Shown: positions 1-9,029, numbered from the stretch's first letter. The stretch: 64,000 bases of DNA from Prauserella endophytica (GCF_005146945.1 NZ_SWMS01000020.1:1-64000), one strand, 5' to 3'. Notes: generated from the letters alone by a model not told the origin. Numbers and translations are program-made.

Positions 1-2
1 GC

Positions 3-344
3 AGGCCGATCGCCGAGCATCAGGCGATCGCGTTCAAGCTGGCGGAGATGGCCACCAAGGTGGAGGCCGCTCATCTGATGATGGTGAACGCGGCGAGGTT
101 GAAGGACGCCGGCGCGCGTAACGACGTGGAGGCGGGGATGGCCAAGCTGCTCGCCTCCGAGTACTGCGCCGAGGTCACCCAGGAGGCGTTTCGCATCCAC
201 GGCGGTTACGGCTATTCCAAGGAGTACGAGATCGAACGCCTGATGCGGGAGGCCCCGTTCCTGCTCATCGGCGAGGGCACCAGCGAGATCCAGAAGACCA
301 TCATCAGCCGCGGCCTGCTCCGCGAATACAAAACCAAAAACTAA
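3..344 (+). CDS. Acyl-CoA dehydrogenase, C-terminal fragment (5' end outside window)
   Basis: The last 113 codons of a gene entering from the left edge; the frame is open back to base 3. Acyl-CoA dehydrogenases are FAD enzymes that oxidise acyl-CoA thioesters to enoyl-CoA and pass electrons to ETF. The visible part is the C-terminal helical domain. It contains an IHGGYGY segment that contacts flavin in this family. It also has GEGTSEIQ, where the Glu of GEGT is the position of the catalytic base in short/medium-chain members. Substrate cannot be judged from this piece. A C-rich tract and a palindromic element follow the stop and probably end the transcript. The family call is firm; anything finer is not. 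Confidence 0.93.
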   Translation, partial: RPIAEHQAIAFKLAEMATKVEAAHLMMVNAARLKDAGARNDVEAGMAKLLASEYCAEVTQEAFRIHGGYGYSKEYEIERLMREAPFLLIGEGTSEIQKTIISRGLLREYKTKN

Positions 345-386
345 CCCCACCCCCACCCGACCCACCCACCCAACCCATCCCACCCC

Positions 387-447
387 GACCGCAGTGAAGG
401 CCACCATGCCTGCGTTCAACGCAGTGAAGGTGGCCTTCACTGCGGTC
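387..447. repeat. Family A inverted repeat, copy 1 (probable terminator)
   Basis: Arms of 19 bases (387-405 and 429-447) are perfect reverse complements around a 23-base centre that holds a smaller TGCGTT/AACGCA hairpin. The core GAAGGCCACC is shared with the copies at 8107, 42433 and 55252 and with the long-loop elements at 6285 and 32404. It sits 43 bases after the acyl-CoA dehydrogenase stop. There is no T-run after the stem. The rest of the gap up to 610 shows no gene that I can support. Confidence 0.85.
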
Positions 448-610
448 GTCTGGGCCCTGCACTGCGGTCAGGGTCCGTGCCAGGTGCCCGACAGGCGGCC
501 TCTCCACCGGCAGCTGCGGGCTACAGGGGCTCGTCGTGGTCGGCGCACCGCTACTGTCCTGGACGGTGGCGATCCTGCCGTCGTCGCTCTAGCAACGGAA
601 GGAACCGAAC

Positions 611-1123
611 GTGGAGATCAACGGTCATCGCCCGCAGGTGCACGACACGGCGTGGGTCGCGCCGGACGCCCGCCTCTGCGGCCAGGTGACGCTGCACGCC
701 GAGGCCAGTGTCTGGTACACGTCGGTGCTGCGGGCCGACCTGGACTCGATAACGGTGGGCGTCGGCAGCAACATCCAGGACGGCTCGGTGGTGCACGCCG
801 ACCCCGGTTTCCCCGTGACCATCGGTGAGGGCGTGAGCGTCGGCCACCGCGCCGTGCTGCACGGCTGCACGATCGAGGACGACGCGCTCGTCGGAATGGG
901 GGCGGTGGTGCTCAACGGAGCGGTCGTCGGCCGCGGCTCGCTCATCGCGGCGGGTGCCGTGGTGCTGGAGGGCACTCAGATTCCGCCGGGTTCGCTGGTG
1001 GCGGGCGTGCCGGGCAAGGTCCGCCGGGAGCTGACGGCCGAGGAGCGCGAGAGCACCGTTCACAACGCGGAGGCCTACCGGGCGCTCGCCACCATGCACG
1101 CGAAGGCCTCCAGCGCCGACTGA
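611..1123 (+). CDS. Gamma-carbonic anhydrase family hexapeptide-repeat protein
   Basis: A 170-residue left-handed beta-helix protein of the gamma-carbonic anhydrase family. Members form trimers with a metal between subunits; many hydrate CO2, while some have no shown activity. The three metal-ligand histidines of the family are in place: His62 (VVH), His79 (SVGH) and His84 (VLHG). The spacing to the PVTIG and HGCTI hexapeptides is as expected. The length is normal for the family. The GTG start at 611 is chosen because GGAAGGA lies about 6 bases upstream. It appears monocistronic. Catalysis is inferred from the ligands only; a xenologous acyltransferase role is less likely because a C-terminal acyl-binding extension is lacking. 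Confidence 0.88.
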   Translation: MEINGHRPQVHDTAWVAPDARLCGQVTLHAEASVWYTSVLRADLDSITVGVGSNIQDGSVVHADPGFPVTIGEGVSVGHRAVLHGCTIEDDALVGMGAVVLNGAVVGRGSLIAAGAVVLEGTQIPPGSLVAGVPGKVRRELTAEERESTVHNAEAYRALATMHAKASSAD

Positions 1124-1252
1124 TCACCTGAACGGGCTAGCCGGTGGATCTTCACCGGTCGCCGTGTTCGCGTGGTTTCATCCGTATTGGCAGGATGAGA
1201 CCATGGGCGGAGCGCTGGTGAGGGCCCACAGCGCGGACTAATCGAGGCACAG

Positions 1253-1777
1253 GTGATGATCGTGACCGGTCCACTCTCATCGGGGCGGCAGGCGCCCGGT
1301 CTGCCCCGCCTTCCGACACCACCCACCGGCTGGCCGATCGGCTCGTACGGCACGTACGAGGAGGCGCAGCGAGCCGTCGACTACCTCGCCGACAACGACT
1401 TCACCGTCCAGGACGTGACCATCGTCGGCGTCGACCTCATGCTCGTCGAGCGCGTGATCGGCAGGCTCTCCTGGGGCCGCGTGCTGGGCACCGGCGCACT
1501 GTCCGGCGCCTGGTTCGGTCTCTTCGTCGGCCTGCTGCTCGGCATGTTCAACAGCTCGCAGGGCATGTCGTACGCGCCGGTCCTGGTCGGCCTGATCGCC
1601 GGTGTGCTGTTCGGCGTGGTGTTCGCCGCGCTCAGCTACGCGTCGTCCCGAGGGCGGCGCGACTTCTCCTCGGCGAGCCAGCTGGTCGCGGGCCGGTACG
1701 ACGTCCTGTGCCAGCCGCGCAACGCCGAGAAGGGCCGCGATCTGCTCGCGAAGCTCGCGATGGGCAGGTCCGGCTGA
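1253..1777 (+). CDS. DUF1269/YflT-type general-stress membrane protein (Rv1234-like)
   Basis: A 174-residue protein. Residues about 26-62 resemble the small YflT/heat-induced fold (GSYGTYEEAQRAVDYL, then a VTIVG strand). Two Gly-rich hydrophobic segments follow at about 80-100 and 108-128, with a polar C-tail. The position directly before an LpqY-SugABC operon matches Rv1234 of M. tuberculosis, which occupies the same place. No enzymatic motif is visible; the function is unknown and probably structural or regulatory at the membrane. The start could be GTG 1253 or the adjacent ATG 1256. The first ~25 residues are Pro/Gly-rich and probably disordered. Confidence 0.82.
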   Translation: MMIVTGPLSSGRQAPGLPRLPTPPTGWPIGSYGTYEEAQRAVDYLADNDFTVQDVTIVGVDLMLVERVIGRLSWGRVLGTGALSGAWFGLFVGLLLGMFNSSQGMSYAPVLVGLIAGVLFGVVFAALSYASSRGRRDFSSASQLVAGRYDVLCQPRNAEKGRDLLAKLAMGRSG

Positions 1778-1841
1778 CGTTTCGTGGCCGCAGGGTGCCA
1801 CCGACGGAGCAGGTCCGGCACTGAATCGTTACGGTGAGTGC

Positions 1842-1870
1842 TTGCGTGCTCTGATCGGCGGGCATAGGTT
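1842..1870 (+). promoter_or_regulatory. Candidate sigma-70-type promoter for the sugar ABC operon
   Basis: TTGCGT at 1842-1847 and TAGGTT at 1865-1870 are separated by 17 bases, the ideal spacing for a housekeeping sigma promoter. They lie 110 bases before the solute-binding protein start. Each hexamer keeps the most conserved bases (TTG; TA...T). This is pattern matching only. Confidence 0.35.
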
Positions 1871-1980
1871 TTCGGCACCGGTCAGCGGCACACGGATGGT
1901 TGCCGTGAGGTTGGTTCTCACGCACGACGGGGTGCGAACGGGTTTCCCGCCCTGTCTGCGTGACATGGGAGGGAGACCAG

Positions 1981-3306
1981 ATGGCGAAGCCCCCGACGTG
2001 GTCAAGGCGAGGCCGACCGCCCGCCAGGGCCGCGGGTCTACTCGGAGCGACGGTGGTGGGCGCGGGCCTGCTCACCGCCTGCGGGACCGAGGGCGGGATG
2101 AAGATCAACGTCTACTACGCGCCCGAGGACAACTTCCAGACGGTGGTGGACAACTGCAACGAGGACGCGAACGGTCGGTACGAGATCGTCTACAACAAGC
2201 TCCCGCGTGACGCGGACGGCCAGCGCGAGCAGATGGTGCGCAGGCTGGCCGCCGGAGACGACACGATGGACGTGCTCGGTCTCGACGTGACGTGGGTGCC
2301 GGAGTTCGCCGAGGCGGGCTGGGTCGAGGAGTGGACGGGCGCCAACAAGGCGGAGGCCGAGCGAGACGTCCTGCCCGGACCGCTGGAGACGGCGACGTGG
2401 AACGGCAGGCTGTACGCGGCGCCGAAGAACACCAACGTGCAGCTGCTGTGGTACGACGACCGCATCACGCCGGAACCCCCGCGCACGTGGGACCAGATGA
2501 TGCAGATGTCCCGCGAGTTGCAGGAACGCGGTGAGCCGCACGAGATCCTCTTCACCGGGGCCCAGTACGAGGGCCTGGTGGTGGTCTACAACTCGATCGT
2601 CGAGTCCGCGGGCGGGCGCATCCTCTCCGAGGACGGGCAGTCGGTGGTGATGGACGAGGGCGCGGTGCGCGCGCTGGAGATCCTCAAGGAGGTCAGCGCC
2701 TCCGGGCTGACCGACCCGTCGCTGACCAACATGGAGGAGGACCAGGTTCGCCTTGCGATGCAGGAGGGCCGTGGCGCGTTCGAGCTGAACTGGCCGTTCG
2801 TCTACGCCTCCTACGCGTCGGAGAAGCCGGATGACCTCGAGCACTTCAAGTGGGCGCCGTACCCCGGCGTCGGGTCGAACGGCGACGGCCGCACCACGAT
2901 CGGTGGCTACGACCTGGCGGTCAGCTCGGCGTCGCAGCACAAGCCCGAGGCGTTCGAGGCGGCGTTGTGCCTGCGGAGCGCGGAGAACCAGAAGTTCTCG
3001 GCGCTCAACGACGGTGTTCCGCCGACGATCGAGTCGGTCTACACCGACCCGCGCCCGCTCGACCCCTCGAAGCCTGCCGACCCGGAGAACAACCCGAGCA
3101 TGGCGACCGAGTATCCGATGAAGGACACGATCCTGGAGGCGCTGAAGAACGCGGCCGTGCGGCCGTTGACTCCGGCGTACCAGAACCTGTCGACGGTGAT
3201 GTCGAAGGTGCTGTCCCCGCCGTCGGACATCGATCCGGAAGGCACGGCGGAGCAGTTGCGTGAGCAGCTGACCGACGCGCTCGACTCGAAGGGCGTGATC
3301 CCATGA
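1981..3306 (+). CDS. lpqY: Trehalose/sugar ABC transporter substrate-binding lipoprotein (LpqY-type)
   Basis: A 441-residue periplasmic-type sugar-binding protein. A basic N-terminus and hydrophobic segment end in a lipobox LTAC with the acylated Cys at residue 34, so it is anchored to the outer face of the membrane. Family 1 solute-binding features follow (WNGRLYAAPKNTN, then a GGYDLAVS segment). It heads a tight four-gene unit with two permeases and an ATPase and matches LpqY-SugA-SugB-SugC, the trehalose importer of mycobacteria. The Rv1234-like gene before it and corA farther on strengthen the assignment. ATG 1981 is chosen over an upstream in-frame ATG at 1960 because GGAGGGAGACC precedes it. 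Most Pseudonocardiaceae lack mycolates, so the physiological substrate may be free trehalose or a related disaccharide. Confidence 0.88.
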   Translation: MAKPPTWSRRGRPPARAAGLLGATVVGAGLLTACGTEGGMKINVYYAPEDNFQTVVDNCNEDANGRYEIVYNKLPRDADGQREQMVRRLAAGDDTMDVLGLDVTWVPEFAEAGWVEEWTGANKAEAERDVLPGPLETATWNGRLYAAPKNTNVQLLWYDDRITPEPPRTWDQMMQMSRELQERGEPHEILFTGAQYEGLVVVYNSIVESAGGRILSEDGQSVVMDEGAVRALEILKEVSASGLTDPSLTNMEEDQVRLAMQEGRGAFELNWPFVYASYASEKPDDLEHFKWAPYPGVGSNGDGRTTIGGYDLAVSSASQHKPEAFEAALCLRSAENQKFSALNDGVPPTIESVYTDPRPLDPSKPADPENNPSMATEYPMKDTILEALKNAAVRPLTPAYQNLSTVMSKVLSPPSDIDPEGTAEQLREQLTDALDSKGVIP

Positions 3307-4247
3307 GCCACGCAGTCACCGAGGCACCGGCGAAACCCGCGCCTGCCAAGGGAAAACCGGCGCTGAGCGAGGGCAAGCGCGCGGAGCGGCGGCTGGGGCT
3401 GCTGCTGTGCGCGCCCGCGGCGATCGTGATGATCGCGGTGACGGGCTATCCGATCGCGTATTCGATCTGGTTGTCGTTGCAGCGGTACGACCTGCGGTTC
3501 CCGGACGAGCGGCAGTTCGTGGGTTTCGAGAACTACGTCGCGGTGCTCAGCAATTCGTACTGGTGGACGGCGTTCGGCACCACGATGTTCCTGACCGTGG
3601 TGTCGGTGGCGATCGAGCTGGTGCTGGGCATGGCGCTGGCCTTGGTCATGCACCGGACTCTCGTCGGCCGGGGGCTGGTGCGCACGGTGACGCTGATCCC
3701 GTACGGGATCGTCACGGTGGTGGCGGCGTTCTCGTGGTTCTACGCGTGGACCCCGGAGACGGGATATCTGGCCAACGCGCTTGCCGGCGAGAGCGCGCCA
3801 CTGACCCAGCAGTGGCCGTCGCTGTGGTTGATCATCCTGGCCGAGGTGTGGAAGACGACGCCGTTCATGGCTCTGCTGCTGATGGCGGGGCTCGCGCTGG
3901 TGCCGGACGACCTGCTGAAGGCGGCGTCGATGGACGGGGCGAACGCGTGGCAGCGGTTCACGAAGGTGATGGTGCCGGTGATGAAACCGGCGATCCTCGT
4001 GGCGCTGCTGTTCCGCACGCTCGACGCGTTCCGCATCTTCGACAACATCTTCGTGCTCACCAACGGCGCCAACGACACGTCGTCGGTGTCGATGCAGACC
4101 TACAACAATCTCATCAAGGGTTTGAACCTAGGCATCGGCTCGACGATGGCCGTGCTGATCTTCATCACGGTCGCCATCATCGCGTTCATCTTCGTCAAGG
4201 TGTTCGGGACGGCGGCACCGGGTAGCGACCAAGGGGGTAGGCGCTGA
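3303..4247 (+). CDS. sugA: Sugar ABC transporter permease SugA-type
   Basis: A 314-residue MalF/SugA-family inner-membrane permease with about six hydrophobic helices after a 40-residue polar, Ala/Lys/Pro-rich N-terminal tail. The cytoplasmic EAA loop that docks the ATPase is visible ([16 protein letters not shown]). The start codon overlaps the stop of the binding-protein gene in an ATGA, which implies translational coupling. It pairs with the next permease to form the channel of a trehalose-type importer. The call rests on the loop motif and operon context; substrate comes from context only. Confidence 0.9.
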   Translation: MSHAVTEAPAKPAPAKGKPALSEGKRAERRLGLLLCAPAAIVMIAVTGYPIAYSIWLSLQRYDLRFPDERQFVGFENYVAVLSNSYWWTAFGTTMFLTVVSVAIELVLGMALALVMHRTLVGRGLVRTVTLIPYGIVTVVAAFSWFYAWTPETGYLANALAGESAPLTQQWPSLWLIILAEVWKTTPFMALLLMAGLALVPDDLLKAASMDGANAWQRFTKVMVPVMKPAILVALLFRTLDAFRIFDNIFVLTNGANDTSSVSMQTYNNLIKGLNLGIGSTMAVLIFITVAIIAFIFVKVFGTAAPGSDQGGRR

Positions 4248-5089
4248 TGGCCATCGGAGGTGCGGTCACGACGGGCCGCAAAGCCAGGTGGGCGCTCGTC
4301 GACGTGATCGTCGTCGTGTACGCGCTGTTCCCCGTGCTCTGGATCGTCTCGCTGTCGTTCAAGTCCAAGGAGACGTTGTCGGACGGCAACTTCATCCCGC
4401 GCGAGTGGACGTTCCAGAACTACGCCGACATCTTCGCCACCAACGAGTTCATCCGGCCGCTGATCAACTCGCTGGGCATCTCGATCATCGCGACGCTGAT
4501 CGCGGTGATCCTCGGCATGATGGCGGCCTACGCCATCGCCAGGCTCGACTTTCCCGGCAAGAAGCTGCTCGTCGGCATCTCGCTGCTGATCGCGATGTTC
4601 CCGCAGATCTCGCTGGTGACACCGCTGTTCAACATCGAACGCGAGCTGGGGCTGTTCGACACCTGGCCCGGTCTGATCCTGCCCTACATCACCTTCGCGC
4701 TGCCGCTGGCGATCTACACGCTGTCGGCGTTCTTCCGCGAGATCCCGTGGGAGCTGGAGAAGGCGGCCAAAATGGACGGTGCCACCCCGGGACAGGCGTT
4801 CCGGAGGGTCATCGCCCCGCTGGCCGCGCCTGGCGTGTTCACCACGGCGATCCTGGTGTTCATCTTCTGCTGGAACGACTTCCTGTTCGCCATCTCGCTG
4901 ACGTCGACCGAGGCGTCGCGCACGGTGCCGGCGGCGCTGTCGTTCTTCACGGGTACCTCGCAGTTCGAGGACCCGACCGGGACGATCTCCGCGGCGGCCG
5001 TGGTGATCACCATCCCGATCATCCTGTTCGTGTTGTTCTTCCAGCGCCGCATCGTCGCGGGGCTGACCTCCGGTGCGGTTAAGGGGTAA
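4247..5089 (+). CDS. sugB: Sugar ABC transporter permease SugB-type
   Basis: A 280-residue MalG/SugB-family permease: about six membrane helices and the EAA loop [20 protein letters not shown] near residues 165-185. The start overlaps the preceding stop (TGATG), so it is coupled to sugA. The C-terminal region has the ETSR-like external loop and a final helix ending in an [17 protein letters not shown] tail typical of this subfamily. Together with the partner permease it makes the transmembrane pore; substrate specificity resides mainly in LpqY. Confidence 0.9.
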   Translation: MAIGGAVTTGRKARWALVDVIVVVYALFPVLWIVSLSFKSKETLSDGNFIPREWTFQNYADIFATNEFIRPLINSLGISIIATLIAVILGMMAAYAIARLDFPGKKLLVGISLLIAMFPQISLVTPLFNIERELGLFDTWPGLILPYITFALPLAIYTLSAFFREIPWELEKAAKMDGATPGQAFRRVIAPLAAPGVFTTAILVFIFCWNDFLFAISLTSTEASRTVPAALSFFTGTSQFEDPTGTISAAAVVITIPIILFVLFFQRRIVAGLTSGAVKG

Positions 5090-5093
5090 CGCA

Positions 5094-6275
5094 ATGGCTG
5101 AGATCGTGCTCGACAAGGTGACCAAGCGGTACCCGGACGGAGCACTGGCAGTGTCCGAGATGGACATCGAGATCGCCGACGGCGAGTTCGTGATCCTCGT
5201 CGGGCCCTCCGGCTGCGGCAAGTCCACCGCACTCAACATGATCGCGGGACTGGAGGACATCTCCTCCGGCGAGCTGCGCATCGACGGCGCCCGCGCCAAC
5301 GAGAAGGCACCCAAGGACCGCGACATCGCCATGGTGTTCCAGTCCTACGCCCTCTACCCGCACATGAGCGTGCGGGAGAACATGGCCTTCCCACTGCGGC
5401 TGGCGAAGGTCGACGACGCCACCGTGCGCTCCAAGGTCGAGGAGGCGGCAGCGATCCTCGACCTCACCCAGCACCTCGACCGCAAGCCGTCGAACCTCTC
5501 CGGCGGCCAGCGCCAGCGCGTGGCGATGGGCCGGGCGATCGTGCGTAGCCCCAAGGCGTTCCTCATGGACGAACCACTGTCCAACCTGGACGCCAAGCTG
5601 CGTGGCCAGATGCGCACCTCGGTGTCGAAGCTGCAACGCCAGCTCGGCACCACCACCGTGTACGTCACCCACGACCAGACCGAGGCCATGACCCTCGGCG
5701 ACCGGGTGGTCGTGCTCCGCGGCGGGATCGTGCAGCAGATCGGCTCGCCGCAGTTCCTCTACGACCACCCGGCGAACCTGTTCGTGGCCGGGTTCATCGG
5801 CTCGCCGTCGATGAACTTCGTCCCCGCGACCCTCGAGGACGGCAGCCTGAAGACCCCGCTGGGCACCATCACGCTGACCGACCGCGTCCGCCGCCTCGCC
5901 GAGGCGGCCGACGCGCCCCGCGAGGTCGTGGCCGGCATCCGCCCCGAGCACTTCGAGGACGCGGCGCTGATGGAGGAGTCGCACCGCCAGGGCGGCTCGA
6001 CGTTCACGGCGACCGTCGACGTGCTGGAGTCGATGGGCGCCGAGAAGTACGCCTACTTCACCGTCGAGGAGGAGCTCGCCACCACGGCCGAGCTGGAGGA
6101 GCTCGCCGCCGACGCCGGCGCCACCGACGTCCCCGGCACCGGCTCCGCCATCGTCACCCGGCTTTCGGCCAGCTCGGAGGCGCGGGAAGGCCAGCCGCTC
6201 GACGTCTGGTTCGACCCGGACCGTATCCAGCTCTTCGACCCCGCCAACGGAACCAACCTCACCTACTCGGGTTAA
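5094..6275 (+). CDS. sugC: Sugar ABC transporter ATPase SugC/MsmK-type
   Basis: A 393-residue ATPase. Walker A is GPSGCGKST (about 37-45), the signature [12 protein letters not shown], Walker B FLMDEP followed by the D-loop SNLD, and the H-loop [13 protein letters not shown]. The C-terminal ~150 residues form the OB-fold regulatory domain of MalK/UgpC-like proteins. ATG 5094 is chosen over the in-frame start at 5073, which would overlap sugB by 17 bases, because AAGGGG lies just upstream of it. It energises the two permeases and may serve other sugar importers, as MsiK does in Streptomyces. The long palindromic element at 6285-6392 follows ten bases after the stop. Confidence 0.92.
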   Translation: MAEIVLDKVTKRYPDGALAVSEMDIEIADGEFVILVGPSGCGKSTALNMIAGLEDISSGELRIDGARANEKAPKDRDIAMVFQSYALYPHMSVRENMAFPLRLAKVDDATVRSKVEEAAAILDLTQHLDRKPSNLSGGQRQRVAMGRAIVRSPKAFLMDEPLSNLDAKLRGQMRTSVSKLQRQLGTTTVYVTHDQTEAMTLGDRVVVLRGGIVQQIGSPQFLYDHPANLFVAGFIGSPSMNFVPATLEDGSLKTPLGTITLTDRVRRLAEAADAPREVVAGIRPEHFEDAALMEESHRQGGSTFTATVDVLESMGAEKYAYFTVEEELATTAELEELAADAGATDVPGTGSAIVTRLSASSEAREGQPLDVWFDPDRIQLFDPANGTNLTYSG

Positions 6276-6284
6276 CGCCCACCT

Positions 6285-6392
6285 GCCCCCAAGGCCACCT
6301 TTGCTTCGCCCGCCCGTCTCCCACCACCACCCAAACGGAGACGCTGACGCGCCGCAGCGTTGGCTCAACGCACCAAAGGTGGCCTTGGGGGC
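6285..6392. repeat. Long structured inverted repeat, copy 1 (19-bp arms, 70-nt conserved interior)
   Basis: Arms 6285-6303 and 6374-6392 are perfect 19-base reverse complements with core AAGGCCACCTTTG. The 70-base interior holds further stems: CGTCTCC/GGAGACG, CGCTG/CAGCG and GCGTT/AACGC. It is followed by CTTTCTC. The interior is homologous, on the opposite strand, to the interior of 32404-32507. It lies immediately after sugC and probably terminates that operon. Confidence 0.85.
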
Positions 6393-6475
6393 CTTTCTCT
6401 CCGCGTGTTCTCAGGGAACAGGTGCGACGATCTCGACGTTGACCTGAGGGAGCCTCGCGGTAGGGGAGGTCCGGA

Positions 6476-7225
6476 TTGAACGCAGGGGGTCCGAGCGTCA
6501 GACGCGCTCGCTGGGCGGGTGCGTTCTCCGTGCTGGCCTGTGCACTTGCGGTGTTCGCGTTGCTGACGCTCGCGCGTTCGGTGCTCGCGATGACCTACCT
6601 GAACGTTCACTTCGCCGACGAGGTCGACCCGCTGTCGCGCGCGGTCAGTTACTACGTCTTCGTGGAGCGTGGCGCCGAAACATTCGACGCCGCGCTTTTC
6701 GCTGTCGCCATGGCGACAGCCACTATCTTGGTCGGCATGGCGCAGCTGCGCGTCCGCCTCGGTGCGCGCGCCGTGGTCGGCTTCGGCGCGTGGTGTGTCG
6801 CGCTGGTCCTTTGCGCCGTGTTCCCCACCGACAACTCCCCGCGCATCGAGACGGCCAGCGGCTGGATCCACCAGTTCGCGGGTGCCTCGCTGTTCGTCAC
6901 GCTGCCGCTGGCGGGGCTCGCGCTGGCAAGGGCCCTCGGCACGCAGCCCGGCTGGGCGGACACGGCGCGCGTCCTGCGCGTGCTCGCGCTCGGCGGCGTC
7001 GTGCTCGCGCTGGCCTACCTCGCCGCCCGGTCGCCGGATCTCCTGGCGTGGTGGGAGTTCCCCGGTGTGCTCGACTGGCGGGCGGTCTCGGGCCTGATCC
7101 AGCGCGGCCTGTTCACGCTCGAGCTGGCCATGCTGCTCGTGCTCGCGGTCCGCCTGCTCGTGGTGTCGTGGACGGCCATCCGCGCGCCCCGGCGCACTGC
7201 CGACGAGCCGGTGCTGACGTCATGA
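6476..7225 (+). CDS. DUF998-type multi-pass membrane protein
   Basis: A 249-residue protein with about six hydrophobic helices. It matches the DUF998 pattern: a first helix, a Val/Tyr-rich extracellular segment, and conserved FPTD after the third helix, followed by a His-containing helix (SGWIHQFAG). Function is unknown. The start is a TTG at 6476, chosen because AGGGGAGG lies 6-7 bases upstream; no ATG/GTG with a comparable ribosome-binding site is nearby. The stop overlaps the start of the next membrane-protein gene by four bases, so the two are cotranscribed. The gene lies after the terminator-like element that ends the sugar ABC operon. Confidence 0.78.
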   Translation: MNAGGPSVRRARWAGAFSVLACALAVFALLTLARSVLAMTYLNVHFADEVDPLSRAVSYYVFVERGAETFDAALFAVAMATATILVGMAQLRVRLGARAVVGFGAWCVALVLCAVFPTDNSPRIETASGWIHQFAGASLFVTLPLAGLALARALGTQPGWADTARVLRVLALGGVVLALAYLAARSPDLLAWWEFPGVLDWRAVSGLIQRGLFTLELAMLLVLAVRLLVVSWTAIRAPRRTADEPVLTS

Positions 7226-8097
7226 TCACCGTCGCGATCTTCTTCGCCGTGCTCGGCGCGGCGTGCAGCGCGATCGGCGCGCAGCTGCAACACGACGGGG
7301 TCCGCGCCGAGACCAAGGGCGGCAAGCTGACGCTGCGCAAGCTCGGCGACCTGGTGCGCAATCCGCTGTGGGCGCGTGGGTTCGCCGTGCTGTTCGCCTG
7401 CGCCGTGCTCCAGATCCTCGCGCTCACCTTCGCCCCCGTCACCGTCGTAGCGCCCATCGTGGTGCTGGCGCTGCCGATGGTCGCCCTGCTGAACGCGCGC
7501 GAGCTGGACGTCCCTGGCTGGATCGCCGTCGGCGCGACCACGGCGGCCATCGTGCTGTTCGTGACCCGCACGGCCGGTGAGGTGACCGAGCAGGAGATCC
7601 CGGCGAGCGCGGTGCTGCTGGCCGGCCAGTTCGTGGCGCTCGGCGTGGCACTGCTGGGCCTGCTCGCGGCGCTGAGCAGGGGCATCGTGCGGTGCGTTTC
7701 GCTCGCGATGGCGGCGGGTGCCGCGTACGGGCTCGTGACGGTGCTCATCCGCGACGTGACCTACACCGTCCGCACCGAGGGCATCTCCCATCTGCCGATG
7801 CTCTCGCTGGTCGCGCTCGCGGTTGCCTTCCTCGCCGGTTCCTGGTTCATCCAGCTCGGCTACGCCAGCGGACCGCCGGACGTCGTGGTCGGCGCGCAGA
7901 CCATGCTCAACCCCGCGGTCGCCACCACGATCGGCTTCGCCGTGCTCGACGAGGCGGGCGGCATCAGCTCTGACTTCCTCACCACGCTCGTGGTGTGCGG
8001 CGTGATCGCGGTGAGCGGCATCGTGGTGCTCGCCCGACACCACCCGGAGGCCGTGGAACGCCGCCGCCTGCGCGGTGAAGCCCACACCTCCTCCTGA
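7222..8097 (+). CDS. DMT/EamA-like small-molecule transporter
   Basis: A 291-residue protein with about nine to ten hydrophobic helices in the drug/metabolite transporter arrangement; Gly/Ala-rich helices and a VVVGAQTMLNPAV segment occur late in the protein. The ATG at 7222 overlaps the TGA of the DUF998 gene (ATGA), so the genes are coupled. No substrate can be given. The C-terminus has a short basic tail (RRRLRGEA). A perfect palindrome (8107-8163) separates it from the convergent gene that follows. Confidence 0.8.
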   Translation: MITVAIFFAVLGAACSAIGAQLQHDGVRAETKGGKLTLRKLGDLVRNPLWARGFAVLFACAVLQILALTFAPVTVVAPIVVLALPMVALLNARELDVPGWIAVGATTAAIVLFVTRTAGEVTEQEIPASAVLLAGQFVALGVALLGLLAALSRGIVRCVSLAMAAGAAYGLVTVLIRDVTYTVRTEGISHLPMLSLVALAVAFLAGSWFIQLGYASGPPDVVVGAQTMLNPAVATTIGFAVLDEAGGISSDFLTTLVVCGVIAVSGIVVLARHHPEAVERRRLRGEAHTSS

Positions 8098-8106
8098 CCC
8101 ACACAA

Positions 8107-8163
8107 CTGCAGTGAAGGCCACCTTCACTGCGTTCAACGCAGTGAAGGTGGCCTTCACTGCAG
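8107..8163. repeat. Family A inverted repeat, copy 2: perfect 57-nt palindrome
   Basis: Bases 8107-8134 and 8136-8163 are perfect 28-base reverse complements around the single centre base 8135. It is the most regular member of the family and includes AGTGAAGGCCACCTTCACT. It fills nearly the whole 86-base gap between two convergent genes, so it can serve as a two-way terminator. There is no T-run. Confidence 0.92.
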
Positions 8164-8183
8164 CGGGGCTGACCGTTGTGGGG

Positions 8184-9029
8184 TTACCTGCGGCGGCTGC
8201 GGAGGGCTTCGATCACGTCGTCGTCCCAGCGGTGGGTGCGGATGAGCCGGTAGCGCTCGCCCGCCACCCACATGTACGCCTCGGCCTCGGTTCGGTCGCC
8301 GATCAGGTCGGCCTGCCGCAGCATCCGCACCACCGGCTCGTACTCCGTCTCGTACCAGCGCGCCGCGATGGTGACCCGGTCGAGGAACGTGCCCCCGTCC
8401 TGCATGAGCCGGAACCCCCACGCCTCGACGTGCTCGCCGAGCTCCGCGTAGTCCCACGGGTCCGAGAGCACGATCGCCGCGCGTGCCTCCCCGGTCAGCG
8501 GCACACGTTCGAGGAAGAGCCGCCGGTAGTCCTTGACGATCAGGTCGCCGCGGTAGCGGATGCCGCTCGGGTTGAGCTTCGTGCGCACCTCGGTGACGTA
8601 GGCCTCGATCGATTCCAGCCCCAGCGCGTGCGCCACCGAAACGCGGTGGTGGCCGTCGATCACGAAGTGCAGCTCACCGATCCGGTACACCTCGATCGGC
8701 GGGATGGCCTCGCCGCGGCGGCTCGCCAGCGCGAGCCGTTCCCAGCGCTGCCTTACCCGCCCCGACGTGGGGCGGAACCGCCGGTCGAAGTCCCGTCCCC
8801 GGTCGACGCTGCCGACTATCGAGTCGAGCCGGATCACGCGCAGGCCGATGCGGCGCTCGCCCTCCCAGCCCAGCGCGTCGACGACCTCGTCGAACGGCAG
8901 CATGATGTTGACGTCGTCGGGCTCCCTGCGCAGCCACGTCGCCAGCCGCGAAAGGACCTGTCTGCGGCGGGCCCGCAGGAAGTCGTGCTCGGCGTCGGCC
9001 CTCGGGAACCCGGTCTCTCGCGAGCTCAC
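8184..9029 (-). CDS. ParB/Srx-fold (DGHHR-motif) protein
   Basis: A 281-residue protein. The middle carries a ParB/sulfiredoxin-like segment: IPPIEVYRIGELHFVIDGHHRV with DGHHR at 125-129, the position of the nucleotide-binding motif in ParB (GERR) and in DUF1015/SerK kinases (DGHHR). Residues 1-60 are Arg-rich and helical. The C-terminal ~100 residues are Tyr/Trp-rich with no domain I recognise. It lacks a ParB helix-turn-helix, so it is unlikely to be a chromosome segregation protein, although it would often be labelled so. The GTG start overlaps the stop of the phosphoesterase gene by four bases; the two form one transcription unit. A nucleotide-dependent kinase or nuclease activity is an inference only. 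Confidence 0.7.
   Translation of the reverse strand: MSSRETGFPRADAEHDFLRARRRQVLSRLATWLRREPDDVNIMLPFDEVVDALGWEGERRIGLRVIRLDSIVGSVDRGRDFDRRFRPTSGRVRQRWERLALASRRGEAIPPIEVYRIGELHFVIDGHHRVSVAHALGLESIEAYVTEVRTKLNPSGIRYRGDLIVKDYRRLFLERVPLTGEARAAIVLSDPWDYAELGEHVEAWGFRLMQDGGTFLDRVTIAARWYETEYEPVVRMLRQADLIGDRTEAEAYMWVAGERYRLIRTHRWDDDVIEALRSRRR

Noticed and set aside
394-828. A 144-codon ORF through the family A repeat into the carbonic anhydrase gene
   Set aside because: It overlaps a well-supported gene in another frame, and its start is part of the palindrome.
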